A stretch of DNA of 64,000 nucleotides from Williamsia serinedens (GTDB lineage Bacteria > Actinomycetota > Actinomycetes > Mycobacteriales > Mycobacteriaceae). The stretch's first letter is position 1; each line of letters opens with the position of its first letter. Below are positions 1 through 7,927 of the stretch, one piece after another. The stretch covers positions 558,001-622,000 of the forward strand of contig NZ_JAMTCG010000003.1 of the NCBI RefSeq assembly GCF_024171725.1, given 5' to 3'. The notes under the pieces are model-generated. The model was given only the letters and a program-made list of their open reading frames with translations, did not search any database and was not told the DNA's origin. Made by a program: the position numbers and the translations under genes.

Positions 1-33
1 AGCAGAACTTTCGTACGACACAGGGGTGAACGG

Positions 34-507
34 GTGCGGTGGCAGCCAGGTGACCTGACGGCAGCGCAGCTTCAGGACGAATGGGTCGAGGAGCACGGGT
101 GGGCCGTCGACCCGCCGGAGTCGATCGTCGCCATGTGGCGCGAGGTCGCCGCCGCTGAGGCAGCCCATGCGACCACGGACCGCTCGGCGGACGCGGCCGG
201 GACAGCATCCGTCGGTGCTCAGCTCCCGCAGGTCGTCGTGGTGCCTGCTCATCCGCGACCCGATGGTTCGAGAGGCTTCGACATCGAACTGGCGGTGTCG
301 AACGGGCGGCCACTGATACCTGCGTTCTCGTCCGTCGACGGACTGGTCGAAACGCTCGGTGAGCATCAACCGTGGTTGGGCCTGACTCCTGACCAGATCG
401 GCGCCGTGTACTCCGGCATCTCCATCGTTCTCGACCCCGTTCCCGGGGTCGTGCAGAAGTTGTGGAGCGCCGACCGCCTGGCCGCTCTGGGAGAGGTGAT
501 CCGATGA
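34..507 (+). CDS. SseB/SAV_915-like protein heading a T7SS-type operon
   Basis: Encodes 157 residues. The C-terminal half (about residues 70-155) has the pattern of small SseB/SAV_915-type proteins: a run ending VVVVPAH, then GRPLIPAFSSVDGLVETLG and HQPWLGL. I read it as an accessory protein of a secretion-substrate operon; its molecular role is unknown. The GTG start has an AGGGG 8 bases upstream. However, the frame is open to the left edge of the window, so the protein may begin earlier and be partial here. The stop overlaps the next start (ATGA), indicating translational coupling with the four genes that follow. Confidence 0.65.
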   Translation: MRWQPGDLTAAQLQDEWVEEHGWAVDPPESIVAMWREVAAAEAAHATTDRSADAAGTASVGAQLPQVVVVPAHPRPDGSRGFDIELAVSNGRPLIPAFSSVDGLVETLGEHQPWLGLTPDQIGAVYSGISIVLDPVPGVVQKLWSADRLAALGEVIR

Positions 508-809
508 GCACGTTCTCCGTCGTCCTGCAGGATCTCGACGCACTGTCGGGGCGATTCGCCGGTGCAGCCGGCGACTACCGCACCGCTGCCGCCAGTGTCA
601 CCCCGCCTGTCGTCGACAGCGGAGACGGGAGTTGCAACAGCGCGATGACTGCCGTCATGGAGATGCTCGACGTGTTGCACAAGTCCATGGCCGCCTCCAT
701 CGAGGACCACTCCTCCAAGCTGCACGATGCCCGCGACGAGTACGACCGCACGGAGGACGTGAACAAGAACCGCTTCCTTTGGGACAACCTGAACAAGGAC
801 TTCCGATGA
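504..809 (+). CDS. small WXG100-like helical protein (T7SS target type)
   Basis: 101 residues, the usual size of WXG100/ESX-type small proteins. It is almost entirely predicted helical with a central break near Pro-Pro at about residues 32-33, giving a possible helical hairpin. There is no clear WXG in the turn, so it is closer to the divergent actinobacterial type VII target families than to EsxA/EsxB. The ATG overlaps the upstream TGA, and its own TGA overlaps the next ATG. The likely partner is the WSG-containing protein encoded immediately downstream. An in-frame start 14 codons earlier lies inside the previous gene and is less likely. Confidence 0.65.
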   Translation: MSTFSVVLQDLDALSGRFAGAAGDYRTAAASVTPPVVDSGDGSCNSAMTAVMEMLDVLHKSMAASIEDHSSKLHDARDEYDRTEDVNKNRFLWDNLNKDFR

Positions 810-2107
810 GCTGGATCGGTGGCGACATCGCCGGTCTGCAGTCCATGGGCAGCACGCTGCAGCGCGCACCCGGGTTGATCGAACCGATCGTGGCAAAACT
901 GACCGATGGCGTCGACAAGCTGGGCGACGACGCGAGCTGGTCGGGTGAGGCCGCGCAGGCGTTCCGCAAGCTGTGGACCTCCGACGCGGTCCGCGCGGGA
1001 GGCATCGGCGCGATGGCAGGCAAGGCAGGCGACATCATCGCCGGACTGGGAGACCACCTTGCCTCGCTGGAGTCCGCTCTCTACAACAGCGCCCACGACG
1101 CCCAGTCCCGCGGCGCGCAGATTGGCGCCGACGGGCAGCCACTACCGCTCGTCATCACGGGCGACCCGACGACGCCGGCAGCAGCGGCAGCCCTGCAGGC
1201 GCAGGAGGATTACCAAGCCGCCTATGCAGAGGCCAAGCAGTTGGCGCAGGGATTCCGCCTCGACGCGGCGTCCGACCTGGCCGGCCTTGCCGAACCGATC
1301 GTCTCCGAGGGCGGGAAGGGCTTGACCCTAGACGGCGCCATCACGATCGGCGACTACCTGAAGGCCTTCTACGTCGTACCGAACGACAGGAACGCCCGGG
1401 TCAAACAGACGCTGCCACAGGAGATTGCGAAATCGAGGGAGAACTTTCGCGAGCTCCGGTGGAAGTTGAAGGCCGAGCAGGCCGCGTACAAGCAACGCGG
1501 ATTGGCGGTTCCCGAGGGTTCTCAGGCTCGCCTGGACCACCTTGCCGGGTCGAAGGCGTTGGACGACCTCAAGATGCAGCTCGCGGATGCGCAAGCCGGC
1601 AAGGGCGAGCTACCTATGTCTCAGATCCTCAATACGAAGATGTCCGACCTCAAGGGCATCGCCGGCCTGTCGGAGAAGCTGCCCGGCAAGCTGAAGTTTC
1701 TCAGCGACATTCCTGTGATCGACGTCGCCGCAACCGGCGTCGTCGCCGAGCTGCAAGCCATCGACGACCACCAGAAGGGGTGGAGCGAGACCACCGCTCA
1801 TGTCAACGATTACGCGGCCGGCGCAGTTGGGCTCGCCGGGGGCGCCTTGGTCGCGGCGGCCCTGCCGCTCGAGGCTCCAGTTGTTGCTGTGAGCGCTGCG
1901 GCGGGTTTCGCCGGGGTGGCGATCGGAGGTGTCGGTTACAACGCCTTTCACGAGCATTGGTCCGAAGACATCCACGACCACGGCGTGGTCGCAGGCATAC
2001 TCCACGGATCAGGGAACACGTTGTCGAACACAGGCGAAGACATCGCCGACATGGGAAGAGGCGTCGCCAACACGACGAAGTCTCTGTGGAAGTCGGTCTT
2101 TGGATGA
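806..2107 (+). CDS. WXG-type putative T7SS substrate with glycine-rich hydrophobic C-terminus
   Basis: 433 residues. The N-terminal ~100 residues form a WXG100-like helical segment with DASWSGEAAQAF at about residues 33-44 (W-S-G at the turn). A long, mostly helical and charged middle follows. The last ~100 residues contain an Ala/Gly-rich hydrophobic stretch (AAGAVGLAGGALVAAALPL, then AAAGFAGVAIGGVG) that resembles glycine-zipper membrane segments of type VII polymorphic effectors. No catalytic toxin motif is visible. Start and stop overlap both neighbours (ATGA on each side). The polytopic membrane protein encoded next could be a partner or immunity protein; that is inference from context only. 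Confidence 0.65.
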   Translation: MSWIGGDIAGLQSMGSTLQRAPGLIEPIVAKLTDGVDKLGDDASWSGEAAQAFRKLWTSDAVRAGGIGAMAGKAGDIIAGLGDHLASLESALYNSAHDAQSRGAQIGADGQPLPLVITGDPTTPAAAAALQAQEDYQAAYAEAKQLAQGFRLDAASDLAGLAEPIVSEGGKGLTLDGAITIGDYLKAFYVVPNDRNARVKQTLPQEIAKSRENFRELRWKLKAEQAAYKQRGLAVPEGSQARLDHLAGSKALDDLKMQLADAQAGKGELPMSQILNTKMSDLKGIAGLSEKLPGKLKFLSDIPVIDVAATGVVAELQAIDDHQKGWSETTAHVNDYAAGAVGLAGGALVAAALPLEAPVVAVSAAAGFAGVAIGGVGYNAFHEHWSEDIHDHGVVAGILHGSGNTLSNTGEDIADMGRGVANTTKSLWKSVFG

Positions 2108-2652
2108 GGAGTACCGAGACTCAGCCAGCACCTGTTCCCGTTCGCTTCCTGGGAACCACCTGGCGGCGGCGCGGGGTCCGTTACTGGGTGCGGCGTGCAT
2201 CGTTACTGATCTTGTGGACTCTGGTGTTAGCGCTGTCCGTGTGGGGTGTGTCGATCCTGTTCTCCGTCGTCGCAACAACTGCGGCGGGAACCGCACGCAT
2301 CGTCGCGCTGACCCTCATGTCGCTCGCAGTCATCGGAAGCTTTGTCTGGGGCTTCTCACTCATGCGTCGGTCGGAAGAGGAAAAGAAGCTCGGCGTACCG
2401 ATGATCATGCGTGCCGGCACAACAGTTGAGCAACGACGCGACGCGGCCTGGCGAGGCTACGGACTGGGGCTGGTGGCCGGGCCGCTCGTGCTGGTGAGCC
2501 AGATGTTCGTGGTCGGCGTTCTTGCGGCCGTTGTCCTTTCGCTGATGCAGAAATACATCTCGATCGAGGAGTTCGAGGCCGCAACGGGCCGTAAGGCGCC
2601 ACTTCGAATCAAGCGTCCGAGCGTCTGGTCTCAGATGAGGCGTCGAGGGTGA
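2104..2652 (+). CDS. polytopic membrane protein, T7SS-type operon
   Basis: 182 residues with hydrophobic segments at about 28-55, 62-84 and 120-150 (the last long enough for two passes), separated by a charged loop containing RRSEEEKK and AGTTVEQRRDAAWRGYG. No family is recognised. The ATG overlaps the stop of the WXG-type gene and its TGA overlaps the GTG of the lipoprotein gene, so it is an integral part of the operon. A role as membrane partner or immunity protein of the upstream hydrophobic-tailed protein is possible but unproven. Confidence 0.65.
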   Translation: MRSTETQPAPVPVRFLGTTWRRRGVRYWVRRASLLILWTLVLALSVWGVSILFSVVATTAAGTARIVALTLMSLAVIGSFVWGFSLMRRSEEEKKLGVPMIMRAGTTVEQRRDAAWRGYGLGLVAGPLVLVSQMFVVGVLAAVVLSLMQKYISIEEFEAATGRKAPLRIKRPSVWSQMRRRG

Positions 2653-3203
2653 GAGTCGAACGGATCATTGCGTCGCTGGGCTTTGCGGCGATGGTCGCCG
2701 CCGCGTCCGCGTGCGCAGACGGAGGCGGCGCGGGCTCGCCGGACGCGGCCTCAGAGTCTTTGTGCCGAAGCCTCCCGGCGACAGAGGTCGTCAAGCTCTT
2801 CGACCTGCAGCCCGGCTCCGGCGGCCAGTCCGGGGACGCACAAGTGAGAACCGAAGCCGACACATCGACGTCGGGCAGCGCGCCCGGGTGCAGATGGTCG
2901 ACCGGAGGGAACACTGTGGGGACCAACATCGTCCAGGTCAAGGGCGGCCGGGAACGTTTGGCGTCGATCTCGACGGGTCCGGTCGACGTGGGTGACGGAG
3001 TCGAGCTCTTTCCACCGAGGCAGACCGACGCGATGTGCCAGGCGGAGTTCACCGCGAGTAGCGGGCCAGTCGACCAAGCAATCACGGTCATCGTTCTCCC
3101 CGACCTGCAACTCACTCGTGCGTCGAACCCACCCGTGGATTGGTGCCAGCGAGCGGCGCCGCTGGCGAAGTCGGTCATGAGGGGCCTCGGCTGGCTCAGA
3201 TGA
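2649..3203 (+). CDS. lipoprotein, DUF3558-like
   Basis: 184 residues starting at GTG. A short signal peptide ends in a lipobox (AAASAC; Cys about residue 22), so the mature protein should be lipid-anchored outside the membrane. The mature part begins with LCRSLPATEVVKLF and has a GCRW motif near residue 85 and a late WCQRAA, a spacing of paired cysteines seen in DUF3558-type mycobacterial lipoproteins. Family assignment is tentative. It is the last gene of the overlapping five-gene unit. Confidence 0.6.
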   Translation: MRVERIIASLGFAAMVAAASACADGGGAGSPDAASESLCRSLPATEVVKLFDLQPGSGGQSGDAQVRTEADTSTSGSAPGCRWSTGGNTVGTNIVQVKGGRERLASISTGPVDVGDGVELFPPRQTDAMCQAEFTASSGPVDQAITVIVLPDLQLTRASNPPVDWCQRAAPLAKSVMRGLGWLR

Positions 3204-3239
3204 TCCCCGCGTGTCCGAGGCAAGTGCTTCACTGGCCGC

Positions 3240-4163
3240 GTGAATGCGCGGAGTCGCAGGCGGTGGGCAAACCGACAGCGGAAAACTGCTGGATCTCAGC
3301 CGAGCGCGCCACAACCTCCACTGGTCCGGCTCGCAACCGACCTCAAGGCCGCCAACGCCGAGCGGACGACGTGGTGCGAGTCGGCGCGGAACTCGGCCCG
3401 GCGGTCGTTTCCGAAGGAGCGCCGTCCCGAGGACGGTCAGATCCTCGGGTACGAAGCGATTGTGCTCGACGTCTGGTGCGGGCGAGAGTTCACCGATCGC
3501 AACAGGTCTCGCAGCTGGAGCTGGGTTCCGTTCTACACCGGCGAGCTCGACGCGACGCCGGACACGGACGAGACCGTCGCTGCGCGGATCGCCCGCAGCT
3601 ACACACTCAGCGGCAGCGAGAAGGCCGAGCACGCGGACATGCTCGCAGACCCCGTCGGCACCATCGCCGCAACGGCGGGCACACTCGCGTCCCGCATCAA
3701 TGCGTACAGCGTGTGGCGGCTCGAATTCTTCGACGAGCATTCCGTCCGTGTCGACTTGACCGACGAGGTCACCCAGGTGACGCAACGCGCTCGACGCCTC
3801 CGTCACCAGCAGAAGGTGCTCGGCCCGCAGCCGCAGGGCGAGCTGCGCAGCGACGACGCGGTGGTCCGGTTGTACGTCGAGAAAGCGACGGCGATCGAGC
3901 GGGCCGTCGGTGCGCTGAACGAACGGCTGACCGCCCTCGACAGCTACTGCGACGTCGTCGCCAGCATCCAGCGCCGAAAGAACAAGTACGACTATCTGGC
4001 GCGCCTCAACGGCATCGACGACCTCGAGCTGCTCATCGACGACAGCACGGACCGCCACGAGACGGCCCAGATCCGTGAGGCCGGGTCGATCTCCGATGCG
4101 TTGGCTGCGGTGTATCTGGACTCGCTTGCGCCGTTGACCGCCACGCTTGCATCACGCGGCTGA
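3240..4163 (+). CDS. hypothetical protein
   Basis: 307 residues from a GTG; I do not recognise the family. There is no signal peptide or membrane segment. The N-terminus is basic (about the first 40 residues), and residues 190-290 are strongly helical and charged, likely a coiled coil (QRARRLRHQQKVL; VEKATAIERAVGALNERL). The start has no convincing Shine-Dalgarno, so the true start may lie further in. It follows the T7SS-type operon by 36 bases and precedes an unrelated unknown gene. Confidence 0.5.
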   Translation: MNARSRRRWANRQRKTAGSQPSAPQPPLVRLATDLKAANAERTTWCESARNSARRSFPKERRPEDGQILGYEAIVLDVWCGREFTDRNRSRSWSWVPFYTGELDATPDTDETVAARIARSYTLSGSEKAEHADMLADPVGTIAATAGTLASRINAYSVWRLEFFDEHSVRVDLTDEVTQVTQRARRLRHQQKVLGPQPQGELRSDDAVVRLYVEKATAIERAVGALNERLTALDSYCDVVASIQRRKNKYDYLARLNGIDDLELLIDDSTDRHETAQIREAGSISDALAAVYLDSLAPLTATLASRG

Positions 4164-4239
4164 GGACGCTCACGCTCGGAGCGACTTCTTGTCGGAGGCT
4201 GTCGCTAGCGTGACGGCAGCAGACAAGGAGTTGAGCCAC

Positions 4240-5169
4240 ATGCCCGTCACCGCCACCCACACATCACTGGTTTTCGAGTTCCCGCAGATCGCCGAGGACG
4301 CCGGCCTCAGCGTCACGTTTCATCGGACACTTCGCGTGCCCGACGACGAGACCACTTACGGTCTCCCGCCGTCGCTCGGGGCGTTCAGCCTGTCGAACGA
4401 GCGCGAGGGCGCCGGGATTCTCATGCCGATGTGGCAGTCGGAGGCGTGCTGGTTGAGCTTCTCGACGTCGAGGCCGTTCGACTCGATGCCGTTCTTGGTG
4501 AAGGTGGGCGCCGGCTCCGTCAACGCGGTGACCGGAGGCCGGTGGACGCCCGAGCCCGACTTCGAGGCCGAGGACTACTTCGAGGTGCCCGAACAGCCCT
4601 GGCTCGACGGGTTCTGTACCGGGCACAACGTCGTTCGGCAGTTCGTGGCGATGCCGCTGGGTGGCGGCTACACCGTCGAGGAGCAGCTCGTCGACGCGCC
4701 GGCGACCGGCGGGATCCATCTGTCGGTGTACCCGCTCAAGAAGTCGGTGTGGGAGCAGCGCAGCCGCGGCGACGTCGACCACGGGATGGTCTTCAACTGC
4801 TGCGGCGTGCCCGGCGACATGGGGCTCGGCGCCGGCGGATCGATCACGCAGTCGATCGCCACTCCGGTCGAACCGCACGACAACTGGGATCTGACCGCCG
4901 GCCTCTCGACGTTCGTGCGGACCGTCAACACACAGCAGTGGCAGGCGATCACGGGCGAACCGCCTCACACTTCCCCGCTCACCATCGAGGAGTACCGCGC
5001 CTACGGTTTCCCGTGGTTCGAGAGGTACGACGACACCCTGGCCCGCCAGGGCTCGGAGTCCCTTGCAGCCGTGTCGACCGTCCGCCAGGTCGGCGCCAAG
5101 ACGGGCCATGACCCTCTGCCCGACAACGGTGGCTTCGACCCGCCCAAGCCGATCGTCGTCGGACCCTGA
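4240..5169 (+). CDS. uncharacterised family protein, long paralogue
   Basis: 309 residues. The ATG has an AAGGAG 9 bases upstream, which selects it over the earlier in-frame ATG. Family unknown; no signal peptide or membrane segment. The N-terminal half has GLPPSLGAF, LMPMWQSEACWLSF, FLVKVGAGSVNAVTG and PWLDGF. These align by eye with GLLPDFGALEL, LVPVWRGDAVWLDF, LPVRV and PWIDRC in the product of the gene at 6751-7305, so the two are diverged paralogues. The C-terminal ~120 residues (FNCCGVPGDMGLGAGG onward) are absent from the shorter copy. Mainly beta content is expected; no catalytic residues can be assigned. Confidence 0.65.
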   Translation: MPVTATHTSLVFEFPQIAEDAGLSVTFHRTLRVPDDETTYGLPPSLGAFSLSNEREGAGILMPMWQSEACWLSFSTSRPFDSMPFLVKVGAGSVNAVTGGRWTPEPDFEAEDYFEVPEQPWLDGFCTGHNVVRQFVAMPLGGGYTVEEQLVDAPATGGIHLSVYPLKKSVWEQRSRGDVDHGMVFNCCGVPGDMGLGAGGSITQSIATPVEPHDNWDLTAGLSTFVRTVNTQQWQAITGEPPHTSPLTIEEYRAYGFPWFERYDDTLARQGSESLAAVSTVRQVGAKTGHDPLPDNGGFDPPKPIVVGP

Positions 5170-5204
5170 TCGGACCGACGCGATCGATTGAGTAGTTCTG
5201 CGCT

Positions 5205-5223
5205 GTCGGCCGGATGGGCCGAC
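5205..5223 (+). terminator. hairpin after the 4240-5169 gene
   Basis: GTCGGCC, loop GGATG, then GGCCGAC: a perfect 7-bp GC-rich stem 36 bases past the stop codon and 16 bases before the next start. There is no U-tract, as is common for actinobacterial terminators. It could also be a leader structure of the next gene. Confidence 0.45.
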
Positions 5224-5238
5224 GGGTCTGATGACTAC

Positions 5239-5547
5239 ATGACCGAATCGCTTCGACCGCGGCAACGCCTTGGAACCGCGTGCTCACTGCTGTCCGTCCT
5301 GTGCGCGGTGTTCGCGCCGTTGCCGCTCCTCGGGTTGCTTAGCAGCACGGAATTCGCGTCCGACTTCGAGAACGGAACGCATCTCGCGGACTACAACGGG
5401 GTTCCCATCGCAGAGGGCCTCGCCGTCGCTGCGATCGTGTTCGCCGCCGTCGGGGTAGTGATCGGTACCGCGAGGGCGCGCGTCGTCGGCGCACTCGTCC
5501 TCATCGCGCCGGCATTACTGGTGCTCGACGCAGCCGTCAGCCGCTGA
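5239..5547 (+). CDS. small membrane protein
   Basis: 102 residues with three hydrophobic segments (about residues 13-35, 58-77, 82-98). A 32-residue polar loop after the first segment (STEFASDFENGTHLADYNG) probably faces outside. No recognised family. I chose the ATG giving MTESLRPRQR over an upstream in-frame TTG. The stop overlaps the stop of the convergent lipoprotein gene by 11 bases, and the shared sequence TCAGCCGCTGA is palindromic. Confidence 0.5.
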   Translation: MTESLRPRQRLGTACSLLSVLCAVFAPLPLLGLLSSTEFASDFENGTHLADYNGVPIAEGLAVAAIVFAAVGVVIGTARARVVGALVLIAPALLVLDAAVSR

Positions 5548-6253
5548 TCTTCTTCGCCGCCGCGGTGACGACCTGGCGGAAGACGGACTCGTCGGGCTGG
5601 CCGGCAAGGTTGTTGAGACTGACGAGGACGGCGCCGTCGGGGATGGGGAGAATCGCGACGAGCTGCTCGGTGGTCCGTTCCGACGAACCCGGGATCTGAG
5701 CGACCGTCTCGAGGCGGGCGGCGACGGCACCGCTGACGCCCGGGGTGTCGACGGTCAGCTGCATCGCCTTTTGGGTGGCGGTCACGGTCGACCCTCCGAC
5801 CGAGGTGGTGATTTGATGGGTCGCGCAGTCGCCGAGGTTGTAGCGGCGGAAGCCCTCGACCGAGCCGTTTGTGCCGGATGACTTCGTGCTCACCGCCGTC
5901 ACGATCGCGGCGCCGGTTGCACCGTTGGCGAAGATGGCCTTCGGGGCCGACAGGGCCTGCTGCGCATCGAAACCCGAGAGATCCGGCTGACAGGACGCCG
6001 GGGTGACCTTGGCGTCCTTCGTCGCGGCGGTGATGGAGCCGACCGCGTCGGCGGCACCCGGCGGGAGTTGCTGCTGCTCGTAACCGCTCGGCACATCGGA
6101 CTGCTGGACGAGGTAGGCGGACAGCGGCTTCGACGGCGCCTGGGACGAGCTCGCGACAGCCCCGCCCTGGGTCGTCGACGTCGTGGTCCCGGAACTGCAC
6201 GCCGCCGCGACGACAGACAGCGCGATGACCCCTGACAGCGTGACCCTCTTCAC
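5537..6253 (-). CDS. secreted lipoprotein of unknown function
   Basis: About 238 residues. A GTG preceded by GGAGGG five bases upstream gives VKRVTLSG; a further in-frame GTG lies four codons earlier. The signal peptide ends at lipobox VAAAC (Cys about residue 19), followed by a Ser/Thr-rich linker. The mature domain has a pair of Cys (PASCQPDL; LGDCATH) and mixed alpha/beta composition, as in many LpqN/LppX-like mycobacterial lipoproteins, but no specific family is identified. It would sit on the outer face of the cytoplasmic membrane. Confidence 0.6.
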   Translation of the reverse strand: MKRVTLSGVIALSVVAAACSSGTTTSTTQGGAVASSSQAPSKPLSAYLVQQSDVPSGYEQQQLPPGAADAVGSITAATKDAKVTPASCQPDLSGFDAQQALSAPKAIFANGATGAAIVTAVSTKSSGTNGSVEGFRRYNLGDCATHQITTSVGGSTVTATQKAMQLTVDTPGVSGAVAARLETVAQIPGSSERTTEQLVAILPIPDGAVLVSLNNLAGQPDESVFRQVVTAAAKKISG

Positions 6254-6298
6254 GGCACCCTCCACTCGTTCGCTCGGCGTACGGATACTAGACGAGCG

Positions 6299-6682
6299 TC
6301 AGGGGCCGATCTGCACCAACTGCAGGACGTTGCCCTCGGGGTCGATGACGTCGTGATGGGTCATCCCGCGGAACGTCCACGCGCGGTCGGCAGGGTCGAT
6401 ACGACCACCGAGAGCGGCGATGTTCCGGGTGGCGTCGTCGATGTTGTCGACCTCGACGACCAGCTTGATTGCGGTCGCTGACCGGCGCGGAGCCGGGTTG
6501 GTGGTCACCCGCGCGTCAGCCGTCTCGACGAAGGTGACCAGGCCGGCCCTCGATCGCATCCCGCAGTAGCGGTGCCCCTCGTCGACGACGGACCACCCGA
6601 AGCATCGCTCGTAGAAGCGGCACATTCGCGCACGATCGCCGACGTAGATGACCGCGAGCGTCGGAACTGATTCGAGATCCAC
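6299..6682 (-). CDS. VOC-superfamily (glyoxalase/bleomycin-resistance-like) protein
   Basis: About 127 residues from a GTG (MDLESVPTL). It shows the single vicinal-oxygen-chelate repeat pattern: an opening strand TLAVIYVGD, helix RMCRFYERCFGW, then VVEVDNIDDATRNIAALGG and the closing DVIDPEGNVLQLVQIG. The terminal EGN is a typical metal/ligand region. It probably works as a dimer; the substrate cannot be told. Upstream in-frame codons run into Arg/Pro-rich shadow sequence, so the start is uncertain. It is divergent from the gene at 6751. Confidence 0.7.
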   Translation of the reverse strand: MDLESVPTLAVIYVGDRARMCRFYERCFGWSVVDEGHRYCGMRSRAGLVTFVETADARVTTNPAPRRSATAIKLVVEVDNIDDATRNIAALGGRIDPADRAWTFRGMTHHDVIDPEGNVLQLVQIGP

Positions 6683-6750
6683 GAGATCGGATGGAACCAG
6701 ATCGCGCCCACGCCCATCTAACGGACGTGAAGGTTGATGAGAGGCATGAC

Positions 6751-7305
6751 GTGGTCGCGGAGATCGGGGCCGACGGCATCCGGCTGACGCTCGACGACGC
6801 GGGACTCGAGGGGTGTCTCGTGATCGGGGTGCGTCGGACACTCGTCGCGCCGGAGCGGTTCGGGCTCCTCCCCGACTTCGGCGCGCTGGAGCTGCGGATG
6901 GCCGACGAGGTCGGCCAGCTCGGCGGCGCGGAGTTCTTGGTGCCGGTGTGGCGAGGCGATGCCGTCTGGCTCGACTTCACCTCGACGGTGCGGGCGTCGC
7001 TGCCGGTGCGGGTGTCGCGGGACGGGGGTCCGGAGACGCTGTGCCTCGCGCCGCACGACCCATGGATCGACCGCTGTCGACGGCTCGACGGATCACGCGT
7101 GCAGCTCACTGCTCCGCCTGAGGGGGCGACACGGATCGACGTCCGTGTCGGAGGAGCCGACATGTTCGGCGGCGAACTGGTGTCGCTGCATCTCGTCGAC
7201 GCCATGCTGCTCGCGCAGGCCGGCCTCGAGCTGCCGGCGCACGATCCGCTCGAACCGATCGACTACGCCCAGCACAACGAGCGTTGGCCGTTCGATCAGA
7301 GGTAG
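6751..7305 (+). CDS. uncharacterised family protein, short paralogue of the 4240-5169 gene
   Basis: About 184 residues from a GTG with GAGAGG six bases upstream; in-frame GTG 6727 and ATG 6691 are alternatives. It shares with the 309-residue protein the sequence blocks GLLPDFGALEL, LVPVWRGDAVWLDF, LPVRVSRDGG and PWIDRC, and lacks that protein's C-terminal third. Function unknown; no signal peptide. Its stop overlaps the convergent GNAT gene by 10 bases. The two paralogues are separated only by a membrane protein, a lipoprotein and a VOC protein. Confidence 0.6.
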   Translation: MVAEIGADGIRLTLDDAGLEGCLVIGVRRTLVAPERFGLLPDFGALELRMADEVGQLGGAEFLVPVWRGDAVWLDFTSTVRASLPVRVSRDGGPETLCLAPHDPWIDRCRRLDGSRVQLTAPPEGATRIDVRVGGADMFGGELVSLHLVDAMLLAQAGLELPAHDPLEPIDYAQHNERWPFDQR

Positions 7306-7868
7306 CGACGCATGATCAGTCGCGGCATTTTCGACGCGACAGCGTCGGTCTGACCGACCACCTCGAACCCGACCGCCTCGAACATCTTTCGTGTTCCGAC
7401 GAACGCCATGGTGAGATCCATGCGTCCTGGTGGGTCGACGGGATAGGCCTCTACGGCGGGCGCGCCGTTGGCGGCGGCGTAGTCGACGGCGCCCTGGATC
7501 ACCCGGCCGGCGACGCCCTGCTTGCGGTGGCCAGCGCGGACGACGACGCAGATGATGCTCCATACTGGCAGGTCATCGAGGGGTCGGATGAGCTTGCTGC
7601 GCGCCAGCCGCGGGGTGTCGACTCGAGGGTTGATGCTGCACCAGCCAACGGGTGTGCCGTCGCGGTAGGCGACGACGCCGGGCGGGTGTTTGCGCTCGCA
7701 GAGCGCGCGGGCGGCCTGTTCGCGCGAACCCCGTCCCAGTTCCTCGATCTGCTTCGCCTGCAGTCGGTGCGACAGACACCAGCAATGCGTCGTGCGCCGA
7801 TTGGGGTTGATGACGTCAGCGAAGTCGTCGAAGCGGTCGGGTGTGACCGGATGGGTCTCCCAGGTCAT
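7296..7868 (-). CDS. GNAT-family N-acetyltransferase
   Basis: 190 residues with the GNAT core: strand SIICVVVRAGHRKQGVAGRVI carrying the acetyl-CoA-binding Q/R-x-x-G-x-G/A loop (about residues 104-124), followed by GAVDYAAANGAPAVEAYPVD and a final FEAVGFEVVG strand. The N-terminus contains THCWCLSHR, a pattern seen in a sub-group of small actinobacterial GNATs. The substrate is unknown. The ATG start is plausible but without a strong ribosome-binding site. Confidence 0.75.
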   Translation of the reverse strand: MTWETHPVTPDRFDDFADVINPNRRTTHCWCLSHRLQAKQIEELGRGSREQAARALCERKHPPGVVAYRDGTPVGWCSINPRVDTPRLARSKLIRPLDDLPVWSIICVVVRAGHRKQGVAGRVIQGAVDYAAANGAPAVEAYPVDPPGRMDLTMAFVGTRKMFEAVGFEVVGQTDAVASKMPRLIMRRYL

Positions 7869-7927
7869 GGGGTCAGCATCGCGGGTACGGCGATGCTCGG
7901 CAAGCGGTTGGGGAGACCGGGCGATCT

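Noticed and set aside
973-2652. Long Arg/Pro-rich reading frame of 559 codons overlapping the WXG-type gene and the membrane protein gene
   Set aside because: Its first two-thirds are a frame-shifted shadow with extreme Arg content; only the last part, from ATG 2104, is a real gene.
2751-4058. Antisense frame of 435 codons
   Set aside because: Overlaps two plus-strand genes with good coding features; composition is typical of antisense shadows in high-GC DNA.
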